From Myxococcota bacterium (lineage in GTDB: Bacteria > Myxococcota_A > UBA9160 > UBA4427): a stretch of DNA of 64,000 bases. Under the pieces are notes generated by a model, which worked only from the letters and a program-made list of their open reading frames with translations, was not told the DNA's origin and searched no databases. The stretch's first letter is position 1, and every line of letters starts with the position of its first letter. The DNA lies in contig JANQEL010000050.1 in assembly GCA_028278345.1 (NCBI GenBank), forward strand, positions 1-64,000, in the 5' to 3' direction. Below are positions 7,668 to 16,228 of this stretch, one piece after another. The translations under genes and the position numbers were made by a program.

Positions 7668-9911
7668 CTACGATGCGCTCGTGTAGTCCACGAAGATGGG
7701 CGACGACCAGGCGCGCTCTTCGATCGTGCTGAGACATGCGTCGTCGGGCGAAGACCAGGGCTCGCAGGAGCGGATGCGCGTGCAGTTTCCGGCCTCGTCA
7801 CTTTCGCAGCGAAGCTGGCCACCGTTGATGGCTTCGCTCGGCTCTTCGATCGCGCGCGCGTAGTAGGCCGCGTCGCGCGCTCCGGCGACGAAGTCGGGAT
7901 CGGTGAAGGTCACCGCGCAACCCACCGGATCGGCCTCGCACTCGAAGACCCGCCACGGGTCTTCGATCAGGTCGTCGAGGGCCTGCCCCGGATGTTGCTG
8001 CGGGCGTATGCGCACCACCTCGATGCGCGTGATCGTGCGGCGCTCATCCGAGGGAAAGAAGCACTCGCCACCACACAAGCGCTCGAGACGCTCTGCGCCC
8101 AGCGCCGACACACTCTCGTCCGGACAGCCCGGTAGCTGCTTGCGGGAACCCACGGCGCGTACCTGGAAGATCGGGGGCTCGGCGAGCTCGACTTCGCTTC
8201 CCATCGGCGCGACCGCACCCGTGCGGGCGCCGGGTTGGGCCGGCGGGTTCAACAGATCGAACCAGAGGAGGATCCGGGGCCCGCTCGTCGCATAGGTCTC
8301 ACGCGCTTCGAGTCCGTCCCAGATTGCCGCGCGGTCGCGCGATGTCGCGTGGACGGCGACGAGCCCGCCCGAATAGAGGAAGGAAGATGCGCGCCCCCGC
8401 TCGAGCCAATCCGGCGGTTGCACACCCCGTGGATCCGAGGGTCGCGCGATCGGTGCCGGCTCTTCGTCGAGCTCCATCCCCGGAACCGAAATCTGGGTCA
8501 TGCGGAAGTCCGTCATCTTGTTGCGCAGGACTTCCTTGTACCCCGTACCCGGGCGAGACGAATGGATGTCGCTCGAACCAATGAAGCCGAAACGGAAGCG
8601 GAGCGGGTCGCCGTTCTCGTCTTCGCGCGAGAGGGCGAGCATGGCCTGCACCGTGTTGCCGACGCGATAGCTGAACGCCGGCAGAAAGCAGTCGCGGCAC
8701 TGGGCCGCGTCGAGCCATTCCCACGGACGCTGCCCAGGGACGGCGAGATGCCCGAGCCCCGCGTCTGCGTCGGCGTAGTATTGCCGCGCTTCGACGGCGC
8801 GCGATTCGCATTCGTCCTCGCTCTCCCCGGCGGAGAGACACCGGCTTCGAATGATCTCCCCCGCGTGCCAGCAGCCCGGCAGGAAGTCGTCGCGCGGCAT
8901 CGGACAGTGACGGTCGCCTTCTTCGTCGATCAGCACCTCGCGCCAGCTTCGATACTCCTCGGTGTTGCCGTGGCCGGAGTACACCTCGACCAGTCGCTGG
9001 CGCACCGGGTGGGTGAACTCCGGAGTGAGTTGTTTCGCGTAGCCGGAACCCTGGGGCGTGTACATCCCCCAGGTGGTGCCGTGCGGAATGACGAGAGACC
9101 GGTGTCCCCAATCGTCGAGCTTGCGCAGCAGCTCGCCGGGGTCGGCGGCGTGCTCGCGGCAATCGTCGGGGAGGTCACGAACCGGAACGCCGTCAGCGCA
9201 GCGCGGCGGTTCGCCCAGCTCCTGTTGATAGCGGGCGTAGTCGAAGTACGTGGCATCACGGGTGAGCCCCACCATCGCCGCCAACTGCACGGTGCCCGGA
9301 ACCTGCATGTATTGCGCGGGAGAGTCCGCCGCGATCGGGCGCGAAGGGATCTGATCTTCCGAGAGATCGCGCAGGATCACGTTGCGATGCCCATAGTGGT
9401 TCTCGGCCGTCGTTCCCATGTGCGACCACTCCCAACCCAGGAACGAAACGAGATCAGCGCCCGCAGGATCGCTCGCCGCACCGACCGCGTCGCATTGGCG
9501 CATCGACTCGATCGTCTCGCGCCAGCGCCGCGGGGTCGACGACTCGGCGTGATCGTTGATCGACCAGAAGTCGAGCTCCGAGCAGTAACGCGCGAAGTCA
9601 CACGCGTCGGCCACGTTGTAGGGACCATCCCCTCCCGAGAGCGGCATCGCGAGGGAAAACGCGTCGAGGGAGAAGCCGGTGTGGACGTGGAAATCGCCGA
9701 AGAGGATCTGCTTGGCGCGATGGGAACCGATCTCACGCGCAGATTCGCTCTGGACGAAGGCCTCACCGGCACGGCGCGCATCGCTTCGCGCACGTTCGAG
9801 GGGTGTACCCGCGACGAGGTCTTCACCGAGCCAACCGCGGCCCGCAACCAGAAGGAAGGCCACGACCACGAGCAGGAAGACCAGAACGATCAGGATGAGC
9901 CGTCGAAGCAT
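7668..9911 (-). CDS. DUF3604 domain-containing protein, membrane-anchored
   Basis: Predicted 747-residue protein with one N-terminal transmembrane or signal-anchor helix (about residues 4-24). The rest is a DUF3604 domain, most likely periplasmic. The metal-binding motif FGDFHVHTG (His75, His77) is the PHP-like signature of this family. Further conserved-looking segments include SINDHAE and GSSDIHSSRPG. Family members are large secreted proteins of unknown catalytic activity with an amidohydrolase/PHP-like metal centre. Several Cys residues in the C-terminal half fit an oxidising compartment. It lies between amidase and GST-like genes in one leftward run. Confidence 0.85.
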   Translation of the reverse strand: MLRRLILIVLVFLLVVVAFLLVAGRGWLGEDLVAGTPLERARSDARRAGEAFVQSESAREIGSHRAKQILFGDFHVHTGFSLDAFSLAMPLSGGDGPYNVADACDFARYCSELDFWSINDHAESSTPRRWRETIESMRQCDAVGAASDPAGADLVSFLGWEWSHMGTTAENHYGHRNVILRDLSEDQIPSRPIAADSPAQYMQVPGTVQLAAMVGLTRDATYFDYARYQQELGEPPRCADGVPVRDLPDDCREHAADPGELLRKLDDWGHRSLVIPHGTTWGMYTPQGSGYAKQLTPEFTHPVRQRLVEVYSGHGNTEEYRSWREVLIDEEGDRHCPMPRDDFLPGCWHAGEIIRSRCLSAGESEDECESRAVEARQYYADADAGLGHLAVPGQRPWEWLDAAQCRDCFLPAFSYRVGNTVQAMLALSREDENGDPLRFRFGFIGSSDIHSSRPGTGYKEVLRNKMTDFRMTQISVPGMELDEEPAPIARPSDPRGVQPPDWLERGRASSFLYSGGLVAVHATSRDRAAIWDGLEARETYATSGPRILLWFDLLNPPAQPGARTGAVAPMGSEVELAEPPIFQVRAVGSRKQLPGCPDESVSALGAERLERLCGGECFFPSDERRTITRIEVVRIRPQQHPGQALDDLIEDPWRVFECEADPVGCAVTFTDPDFVAGARDAAYYARAIEEPSEAINGGQLRCESDEAGNCTRIRSCEPWSSPDDACLSTIEERAWSSPIFVDYTSAS

Positions 9912-9942
9912 CGGCCGAAGATAGTCGACCCGCGCTGCGCGT

Positions 9943-11397
9943 TCAGTCCGCGTAACCCTCGGGTGCGACGAAGCCGCCGATTTCGTCGGCCATCAGCCGC
10001 GCGAACTCGATCGTGGTGTAGTCGTGATACTCACCACTCACCGCTTGTAGACCGATCGGTAGTCCACTTTGCGAAGGCCCGGTGGGAAAGACCGTACTCG
10101 GCAGATACGCCTCGGTGATCACCCCCGCCCAGAACAGCTGGGTGAAGTACTCCTGGGGTGCGCCGTTCACCTCGATCGTGCGCTCGTTGAAGGGGCCGTG
10201 ATCGTGGGGAAAGGCGGCTGTCGCGGTCTGCGGGCAGATCAAGATGTCCCAATCGGTGAAGAAATCGCGCCAGGCGTAGCGCAGGCGTTCGCGATGGTTG
10301 TTGGCGCCGAGCCACTGCGCGTGGGTAGCCACCATGCCCCGCGCATTCACGACCTCTGGGGAGAGATCGCCAGGCGCCGCTTCGCGCGCCATCGCCTCGA
10401 ATTGCTCGCGTTGTTCCTTCGGCATCGACGCACCCATGATTGCGTTCAGGAGCGTGATGTAGGTCGCGTGGGCCAACGGGATGTCGAATGAAGGTCGCGC
10501 CGTCTCCGACACCGTCGCCCCGAGCTTGCGCAGCAGGTCGCCGATCTGTCGCGCACGTCCCTCGACTTCGGCGTCCACCGGCGCGAAGTCGTCGGTCGCC
10601 CAGATGGCCACGCGGAAGTCGGCGAGGCGGGTGCGGCGCGCCTTGGGAAGCTGCAGCGCCCAACCATCGGCTTCGAGGGGCTCGGGACCGCTCACGACGC
10701 CGAGGGCCAGAGCGAGATCGTCTGCGCTTCGCGCCAGCGGACCGCACACCGCGATGTCGGGCCCAGCCACCTGCCCCGGCAGCTCGTGGCCCTGGGGCGG
10801 AACGATCTGCCAGGTGGGCTTGTGCCCGTACACACCGCAGAAGTGCGCCGGGTTGCGGATGGAACCGCCGATGTCGGATCCCGATTCGAGTGAGGTGAGC
10901 CCCGCTGCGAGCGCGGCCGAACTCCCGCCCGAAGATCCGCCGGGGGTCCGACCGGTATCCCAGGGATTGCCCGTGGTGCCGTAGATCGGGTTGTAACTCT
11001 GGAAGTCGCCGAGAGCGACGGGGACGTTGGTCTTCCCCATGAAGATCGCACCGGCCTGCTTGAAGCGCTCGACCGTGAGGCTATCGCTGCTCGCGATGTT
11101 CTCCTTGAATTCGGTGAAGCCCCAGGTCGTGGGCAGCCCGGCGATGTTGTACGACTCCTTGATCGTCATCGGGACACCGTGCAACGGGCCGCTCGCATGG
11201 CCGTTCGCCTGGGCGTCGTCCGCCTGCTTCGCGGCTTCGCGTGCGCGCTCGAAATCGCGCACGACCACGGCGTTGACGTCTTCGTCGTAGCGTTCGATGC
11301 GCGAGATGAAATGGTCGGTGAGTTCGAGGGAGCCGACCTCGCCACTGCGAAGGGCCTGGGCGATCTCACCGGCGGACTTGAATGCGTATTCGCTCAT
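9943..11397 (-). CDS. Amidase (amidase signature family)
   Basis: Predicted 484-residue amidase-signature hydrolase. The Ser-cisSer-Lys triad is complete: Lys80 (in MTIKES), Ser155 (in GGSSGG) and nucleophile Ser179 (in SDIGGSIR). The 24-residue spacing between the two serines matches characterised family members. Such enzymes hydrolyse linear amides, aryl amides or carbamates; the substrate here is unknown. AGGAG lies just upstream of the ATG at 11397. It is the first gene of the leftward amidase, DUF3604, GST-like, hydrolase run, so the promoter should lie in the 107-base gap to the divergent crotonase gene. Confidence 0.92.
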   Translation of the reverse strand: MSEYAFKSAGEIAQALRSGEVGSLELTDHFISRIERYDEDVNAVVVRDFERAREAAKQADDAQANGHASGPLHGVPMTIKESYNIAGLPTTWGFTEFKENIASSDSLTVERFKQAGAIFMGKTNVPVALGDFQSYNPIYGTTGNPWDTGRTPGGSSGGSSAALAAGLTSLESGSDIGGSIRNPAHFCGVYGHKPTWQIVPPQGHELPGQVAGPDIAVCGPLARSADDLALALGVVSGPEPLEADGWALQLPKARRTRLADFRVAIWATDDFAPVDAEVEGRARQIGDLLRKLGATVSETARPSFDIPLAHATYITLLNAIMGASMPKEQREQFEAMAREAAPGDLSPEVVNARGMVATHAQWLGANNHRERLRYAWRDFFTDWDILICPQTATAAFPHDHGPFNERTIEVNGAPQEYFTQLFWAGVITEAYLPSTVFPTGPSQSGLPIGLQAVSGEYHDYTTIEFARLMADEIGGFVAPEGYAD

Positions 11398-11504
11398 GAA
11401 GGGTCTCCTGACCGACGAGCGTAACGCGGCGACCCCGCCAGAGCGACCGGCCGAAATCTCGTGATAGACTCGCCCGGCGCCACCGACACACGAAGGGAAG
11501 AACC

Positions 11505-12206
11505 ATGTCCGAATCCGTCTGCTACGAAAACGCCGGCGACGTCGCCATCATCCACATGGACGACGGCAAGGCCAACGCGCTCTCTCCCGCGGTCCTCGCC
11601 GCAATCAACGAAGCGCTCGACCAGGCCGCAGAGGCGGGCAGCGCCGTCGTACTGACCGGACGACCCGATCGCTTCACGGCGGGTTTCGATCTCACCGTGA
11701 TGCGGGAAGGTGGGCCCGACGCCGCGCGGGCCATGGTGACGGAAGGTGGAAGACTGGCGCTTCGCATCGCGCGCTTTCGCGCACCCGTCGTGATCGCATC
11801 CACGGGACACGCCCTGGCGATGGGTGCTGTGCTACTCGCCGCGGCCGATACCCGCATCGGCGCCGCGGGGGACTACAAGATCGGCTTCAACGAAGTCGCG
11901 ATCGGCATGACCACGCCGATCTTCCTGCTCGAACTCGCCCGCCAGCGCATGCCAAATCGCGAGTTCCTGCGCTCGGTCGTGCAGGCGCACATCTACGATC
12001 CCGACGGCGCGGTGATCGCCGGGCTGTACGACGAAGTGGTGGCACCGGATCAGGTGCTCGCGCGCGCAACCGCCGAAGCCGAACGCCTCGGCAAGCTTCC
12101 GCGCATCCCCTACGTCGGAACGCGCAAGCTGGTTCGCGGTGCGGTCCTCGATCACATCGAGGCCACCCTCGAAGACGACATGGCCAGGTCCTTCGGCCAG
12201 AGCTGA
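11505..12206 (+). CDS. Crotonase/enoyl-CoA hydratase family protein
   Basis: Predicted 233-residue crotonase-fold enzyme acting on an acyl-CoA. The first oxyanion-hole segment is RFTAGFDL (about residues 56-63) and the second is in ATGHALAMGA-like sequence around 102-112. A Glu in FNEVAIGM sits where one catalytic Glu of hydratases is found. It is shorter than the usual 255-265 residues, lacking part of the C-terminal helices, so hydratase, isomerase or another crotonase reaction are all possible. It is monocistronic, divergent from the amidase gene and convergent with the permease gene 13 bases away. Confidence 0.85.
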   Translation: MSESVCYENAGDVAIIHMDDGKANALSPAVLAAINEALDQAAEAGSAVVLTGRPDRFTAGFDLTVMREGGPDAARAMVTEGGRLALRIARFRAPVVIASTGHALAMGAVLLAAADTRIGAAGDYKIGFNEVAIGMTTPIFLLELARQRMPNREFLRSVVQAHIYDPDGAVIAGLYDEVVAPDQVLARATAEAERLGKLPRIPYVGTRKLVRGAVLDHIEATLEDDMARSFGQS

Positions 12207-12219
12207 AGACGCGGTCGCT

Positions 12220-14763
12220 TCAGATCGCTCCGCGAAGCCGGGCGAGCGGCGATGCGTGGTGATCACGCCCGGCACCCAGCGCGCCGAGCAGCGTGCTGAC
12301 CACGACGCTTGCGCACGCGAGAAGCCCGAAGTCGTTCCAGGGAAGGGCCACGGGTAGTTCGAACACGAAGTGGACGAGCAGCCAACTCGAGGCCGCGGCG
12401 ATCGCCGTCCCCACGAAGGCCGCGAGTACGGCCAACATCACGACCTCGGTTGCGAGGATGTTCCGCAGCACCAGGATGGATGCGCCCAGGGTTCGCAGGA
12501 GCGCGACCTCGCGTCGGCGTTCCTGACGCGAGCTGATCGAAGCCGCGACGAGGATCATCAGGCCGGTGGCGATCGTGAAGCCCGCCAGCAGGCGGATCGC
12601 GGTCGCCATGCGGTCCATCATCGCGTCGACGGCACTCAGGATGAGGGTCGCGTCGAGCACGCTCACGTTCGAGAAGTCGCGCACCAGGTCCCGCTGCAGG
12701 GCCGCGCGCACTTCCGCGTCGGCGAGGCGTGCGAGCAGCACCGCCGATTGCGGGGCATCTTCGATCAGTCCGGGGGGCAGGACGACGAAGAAGTTCGTCG
12801 CGAGCTTGTCCCAATCGACCTCGCGAACACTCTGCACGTAGCCCTCGACCTCGACCCCCTGGATGTCCCAGACGATGTCGTCACCGACTTCGAGACCCAG
12901 CGAGTCGCGGATACTGGTGTCGATCGAAACGGGGATCGGCACCTCTCCGTGGACTTCGCCATGCCACCATTCGCCCTCTAGGATCGTCTCGGTATCGCGA
13001 AGCTCTGCGGCATAGGTGAGGCGATACTCGCGCTGGAGTGCCCAACGAAGTTCCCGATCGTCCGGGTTGCGCTGCAACAAGGCGCCGATGCGTTCGCCGC
13101 CAAGCGACGAGATGCGCGCTGAGATCAGCGGCGCCGAGTCGGTGATGAGCGCACCCCGCTCGCGAAGCATGGCTTCGACATCCGCGCGCTGATCGGGTTG
13201 GACGTCGAAGAGCACGAGGTTCGGCCGATCCGGTTCGCGATCGACCGCGATCTGATCGAGTACGTTGCGCTGCACACCGTGGAGGGTGAGCACGAGGAAC
13301 AAGCCGAAGCCCACGGTCAACACGCTGGCCATCGTGTGGTTGCGCGGGCGGAAGAGGTTCGCGATGCCCTGGCGCATCGCGTAGGGGACGCGATCGAAGG
13401 CGCGTCCGCGCAGGGTCGCCATGCAGAGGCGGGCTGCGCCGGCCAGCAGAAGCAGCGCGAAGCCGAGACCCAGCGCGAACCCCAACCCCACTTCGGGTCG
13501 CGGCGCCTGCCACAGCGAAACCAGGACGACACTGGCCGCGAGCGCGAGGCCAATCGCGATGCGTCCGCTGGTCGGCACGGGCTCGGCCGCAAAGTCTGCA
13601 CGCAGCGCGCGCAGGGGCGGTACGCGAACGAGATCGATCAGCGGTCCCGCGGCGAAGAGCAGCGTCACCCACAAGCCGAGCACGACGCCAGTGATGATCG
13701 CCGCGGGCTCGATCGCCACGTCGACATCGACGGGCAGAAGGCCCTCCATGAAACGGGGGAGTCCCCACTGCAATAGCGTCCCGAACGCCGCGCCGGCGAG
13801 GCCCGCGGAAACGCCCAACACCGTCGCAAGACTTCCATATAGAAGGAAGATGTCGCCTCGACTCGCGCCGAGGGAGCGGAGCAGCGCGACCGACTCGAGC
13901 TTCTCGCCGACGAAGACCCGAACGCCCGCCGCCACACCGACGCCACCGAGGGCCAGGGCGGCGAGACCCACGAGGCCGAGATAGCGCGTGAGCACGCCGA
14001 AGCTGCGATTGAGTTCGTTGCGATAGCCGTGCACCGTCGTGAGTTCGAGCCTTGCATCGCGCAGCCCCTTGCGATGCTCGGCGAGGAAGGCGTCGAGGGA
14101 TTCCTTGTCTGCGCGAACGAAGTGCTGGTACTCGACCAGGCTGCCCGGACGGATCAGACGGGTTGCCGCCAGATGCCGGTCGGCGATCAACACACGCGGA
14201 GCAATTTGCGTCTGCAGGCCGAAGCCGCCGGGCGCCTTTGCGATCGTCCCTACGATCTCGAAGGTCACTTCGCCGAGGGAGAGCTCTTCGCCAACGGCGG
14301 TGTCGAGTTGAATCAGCAGGCTCGGGTCGACGAGGGCACGCGGAGTGCCGGCGCGATGAAGGCTCTCGAACTGATTCGGTGGCTCGCTCTCGACCGCTCC
14401 GTAGAGGGGAAAGGAGGCTTCGACCGATTGGATGTCGACGAGGCGACTGCGCCCGGAATTCGAGGCCAGCGCCATCGAACCGAAGCGGGTAACACGGGTG
14501 GTCTGGATTTCGCTCTGCGCCTCGAAGGCGAGCAGGGGCTCGACTCCGTCACCTTCGATTGGTGCGCGGCTCTCGACGCGCAGGTCGCCGCCGAGCAGAC
14601 GCTTCGACTGGACATCGATCGCATTCTCGGTCGTGGCCCGCATGCCGTGCAGGCCCACCAACGATGCGATGCCAAGCGCCATGCAGGTGCCGTAGAGGAA
14701 GAAGGGGCGCCGCGAGGCTCGCGCTTCGCGACGCAGCATCGCCCCGACGAAGCGGCGATTCAC
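12220..14763 (-). CDS. ybbP: ABC transporter permease, FtsX/YbbP type
   Basis: Predicted 847-residue inner-membrane permease. It has an N-terminal helix at about 18-40, a long periplasmic (MacB-PCD-like) region, then FtsX helix clusters in the middle and at the C-terminus. The two-FtsX-domain layout and length fit YbbP-like permeases. The GTG start overlaps the stop of the ATPase gene (GTGA), so translation is coupled. Such permeases pair with a LolD/YbbA ATPase for mechanotransmission or lipid-related work in the envelope rather than solute import. The tesA-like gene lies divergently beside this pair, the arrangement known from E. coli. Confidence 0.87.
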   Translation of the reverse strand: MNRRFVGAMLRREARASRRPFFLYGTCMALGIASLVGLHGMRATTENAIDVQSKRLLGGDLRVESRAPIEGDGVEPLLAFEAQSEIQTTRVTRFGSMALASNSGRSRLVDIQSVEASFPLYGAVESEPPNQFESLHRAGTPRALVDPSLLIQLDTAVGEELSLGEVTFEIVGTIAKAPGGFGLQTQIAPRVLIADRHLAATRLIRPGSLVEYQHFVRADKESLDAFLAEHRKGLRDARLELTTVHGYRNELNRSFGVLTRYLGLVGLAALALGGVGVAAGVRVFVGEKLESVALLRSLGASRGDIFLLYGSLATVLGVSAGLAGAAFGTLLQWGLPRFMEGLLPVDVDVAIEPAAIITGVVLGLWVTLLFAAGPLIDLVRVPPLRALRADFAAEPVPTSGRIAIGLALAASVVLVSLWQAPRPEVGLGFALGLGFALLLLAGAARLCMATLRGRAFDRVPYAMRQGIANLFRPRNHTMASVLTVGFGLFLVLTLHGVQRNVLDQIAVDREPDRPNLVLFDVQPDQRADVEAMLRERGALITDSAPLISARISSLGGERIGALLQRNPDDRELRWALQREYRLTYAAELRDTETILEGEWWHGEVHGEVPIPVSIDTSIRDSLGLEVGDDIVWDIQGVEVEGYVQSVREVDWDKLATNFFVVLPPGLIEDAPQSAVLLARLADAEVRAALQRDLVRDFSNVSVLDATLILSAVDAMMDRMATAIRLLAGFTIATGLMILVAASISSRQERRREVALLRTLGASILVLRNILATEVVMLAVLAAFVGTAIAAASSWLLVHFVFELPVALPWNDFGLLACASVVVSTLLGALGAGRDHHASPLARLRGAI

Positions 14764-15503
14764 GACGCGGCCACCGCTTCGATCTTCTGGATGCGACCGG
14801 CCGACAGGGTGACGATGCGATTGGCCTTGCGCGCGAGATCGACGTCGTGGGTCACGATCACGAGGGTCGTTCCCCGCTCGCGATTGATGTCGAGCAAGAG
14901 CTCGACGATGCCGCTCCCGGTCTCGGCGTCGAGGTTCCCGGTCGGTTCGTCGGCGAACAGCACTTCGGGTTCGTTCGCGAACGCACGTGCGATACCCACC
15001 CGTTGCTGCTCGCCCCCCGAAAGCTGTGCCGGGTAGTGATCGAAGCGATCCGCCAGCCCCACGCGTTCGAGCAATGCTCGCGCGCGCGCCTCTGCACCAC
15101 CGCGCGGAATCGCGCGCGATGGCGGCAACAACTCGAGGGGCACCAGGACATTCTCGAAGGCCGTGAGCGTCGGAACGAGTTGAAAGCTCTGGAACACGAA
15201 GCCGATCTTGTCCGCGCGAACGGCCGCACGCGCATCTTCATCGAGTCGATCGAGCGCATGGCCCACGAGCTCGACCGAACCTTCGGTCGGGAGATCGAGC
15301 CCCGCGAGCAACCCGAGCAACGTCGTCTTGCCACTGCCCGACGGCCCGAGAATCGCGACCCGCTCCCCCGAAGCCACTTCGAGGTCGACCCCTTCGAGCA
15401 CGCTCAAAGGCTCTCCCCCACCCGCCCGCAGGTAGCGTTGGCAGAGGTTCCGCGCGACGATGATGGGCGATGCAACTTCAGACACGATTCCGCCGACGAG
15501 CAT
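14760..15503 (-). CDS. ybbA: ABC transporter ATP-binding protein, YbbA/LolD type
   Basis: Predicted 247-residue cytosolic ATPase partner of the FtsX permease that follows. Visible motifs are Walker A GPSGSGKTT, the signature LSGGEQQRVGIARAF, Walker B VLFADEPTGNLD and the H-loop in VIVTHD. The longest frame begins at 15593, but the N-terminal 30 residues of that version look non-family. ATG at 15503 gives the usual LolD-like length. The start lies very close to, and overlaps in opposite orientation, the tesA-like frame, so promoter and operator sequences for the pair must be compact. Confidence 0.9.
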   Translation of the reverse strand: MLVGGIVSEVASPIIVARNLCQRYLRAGGGEPLSVLEGVDLEVASGERVAILGPSGSGKTTLLGLLAGLDLPTEGSVELVGHALDRLDEDARAAVRADKIGFVFQSFQLVPTLTAFENVLVPLELLPPSRAIPRGGAEARARALLERVGLADRFDHYPAQLSGGEQQRVGIARAFANEPEVLFADEPTGNLDAETGSGIVELLLDINRERGTTLVIVTHDVDLARKANRIVTLSAGRIQKIEAVAAS

Positions 15504-16228
15504 ACTCACTGGGTCGAAACGCCGCACTGTCGAACCCGTCGCCCCCTCGCGCTCCCGGCCCCACCAACTGGATTCGAATCCAGTCGGGCCCACGCGACCT
15601 CGCCGCCGCTGTCCTGTACATCGCGATCGCCATCGCAGTCGTTGCGGTCCGACCAGCGTGGTCCGACAACCGCCCCGTCATCCTCTTCCTGGGAACCAGC
15701 CTCACCGCAGGCTACGGCCTGCCCTCCGAACAGGCCTTTCCCGCCCTGATCCAGGAGAAGATCGACGAGGCCGGGCTCGCATACCGAGTCGTCAACGCCG
15801 GCGTCAGCGGAGACACCTCCGCGGGAGGACTGCGACGAATCAACTGGTTGCTGAAGTCACCCGTGGCCGTGTTGGTCCTCGAACTCGGAGCCAACGACAT
15901 GCTCCGAGGCCAGCAACCCGACGTCATGCGAAAGAACCTCCGCAAGATCATCGAACGAACCCTCACGAAGTACCCGAACGCAAAACTCCTCATCGCCGGC
16001 ATGCGCGCCGCCCCGAACCTCGGCAAGGAATACGTCGAAGCCTTCGAGTCGACCTACCCCGATCTCGCGAAGGAGTACGGGGCGGGGTTCATCCCGTTCC
16101 TGCTCGAAGACGTCGCCGCAAGACCGCGACTCAATCAGGCGGATGGAATCCATCCCACGGCCGAAGGGCACGAGTTGATCGCGGAGAGGGTCTGGCGGGG
16201 TGTCTCACCGCTCGTGACGCCGAATTGA
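15470..16228 (+). CDS. tesA: Arylesterase / SGNH hydrolase, TesA-like
   Basis: Predicted exported GDSL/SGNH esterase-thioesterase. Blocks visible are I (LFLGTSLTAG, nucleophile Ser about 77), III (GANDM) and V (DGIHP with the catalytic Asp/His). A hydrophobic export signal lies at about residues 44-62 when counted from ATG 15470. That is unusually far in and suggests the real start is later, but no internal ATG, GTG or TTG exists in frame, so the start is unresolved. The gene overlaps the divergent ATPase start, and its 3' end overlaps the convergent rhomboid gene by 24 bases. It probably works in the periplasm on acyl esters. Confidence 0.85.
   Translation: MQLQTRFRRRAYSLGRNAALSNPSPPRAPGPTNWIRIQSGPRDLAAAVLYIAIAIAVVAVRPAWSDNRPVILFLGTSLTAGYGLPSEQAFPALIQEKIDEAGLAYRVVNAGVSGDTSAGGLRRINWLLKSPVAVLVLELGANDMLRGQQPDVMRKNLRKIIERTLTKYPNAKLLIAGMRAAPNLGKEYVEAFESTYPDLAKEYGAGFIPFLLEDVAARPRLNQADGIHPTAEGHELIAERVWRGVSPLVTPN
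15567..15584. repeat. 18-bp perfect palindrome between ybbA and tesA
   Basis: ACTGGATTCGAATCCAGT reads identically on both strands. It lies about 64 bases upstream of the chosen ATPase start and about 100 bases into the longest tesA-like frame, in a segment that encodes poorly conserved sequence. It could be an operator controlling the divergent pair, or a small cruciform. It resembles a tRNA T-arm, but the stem/loop register is wrong and no acceptor partner is found nearby. Confidence 0.4.

Noticed and set aside
8235-10118. 627-residue plus-strand open frame opposite the DUF3604 gene
   Set aside because: It is antisense to a well-supported DUF3604 protein; its Arg/His/Val-rich translation has no motifs.
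15561-15600. Possible tRNA T-arm (GGATTCGAATCC)
   Set aside because: The stem register gives an 8-base loop instead of 7, and no matching acceptor, D or anticodon arm is found on either strand.
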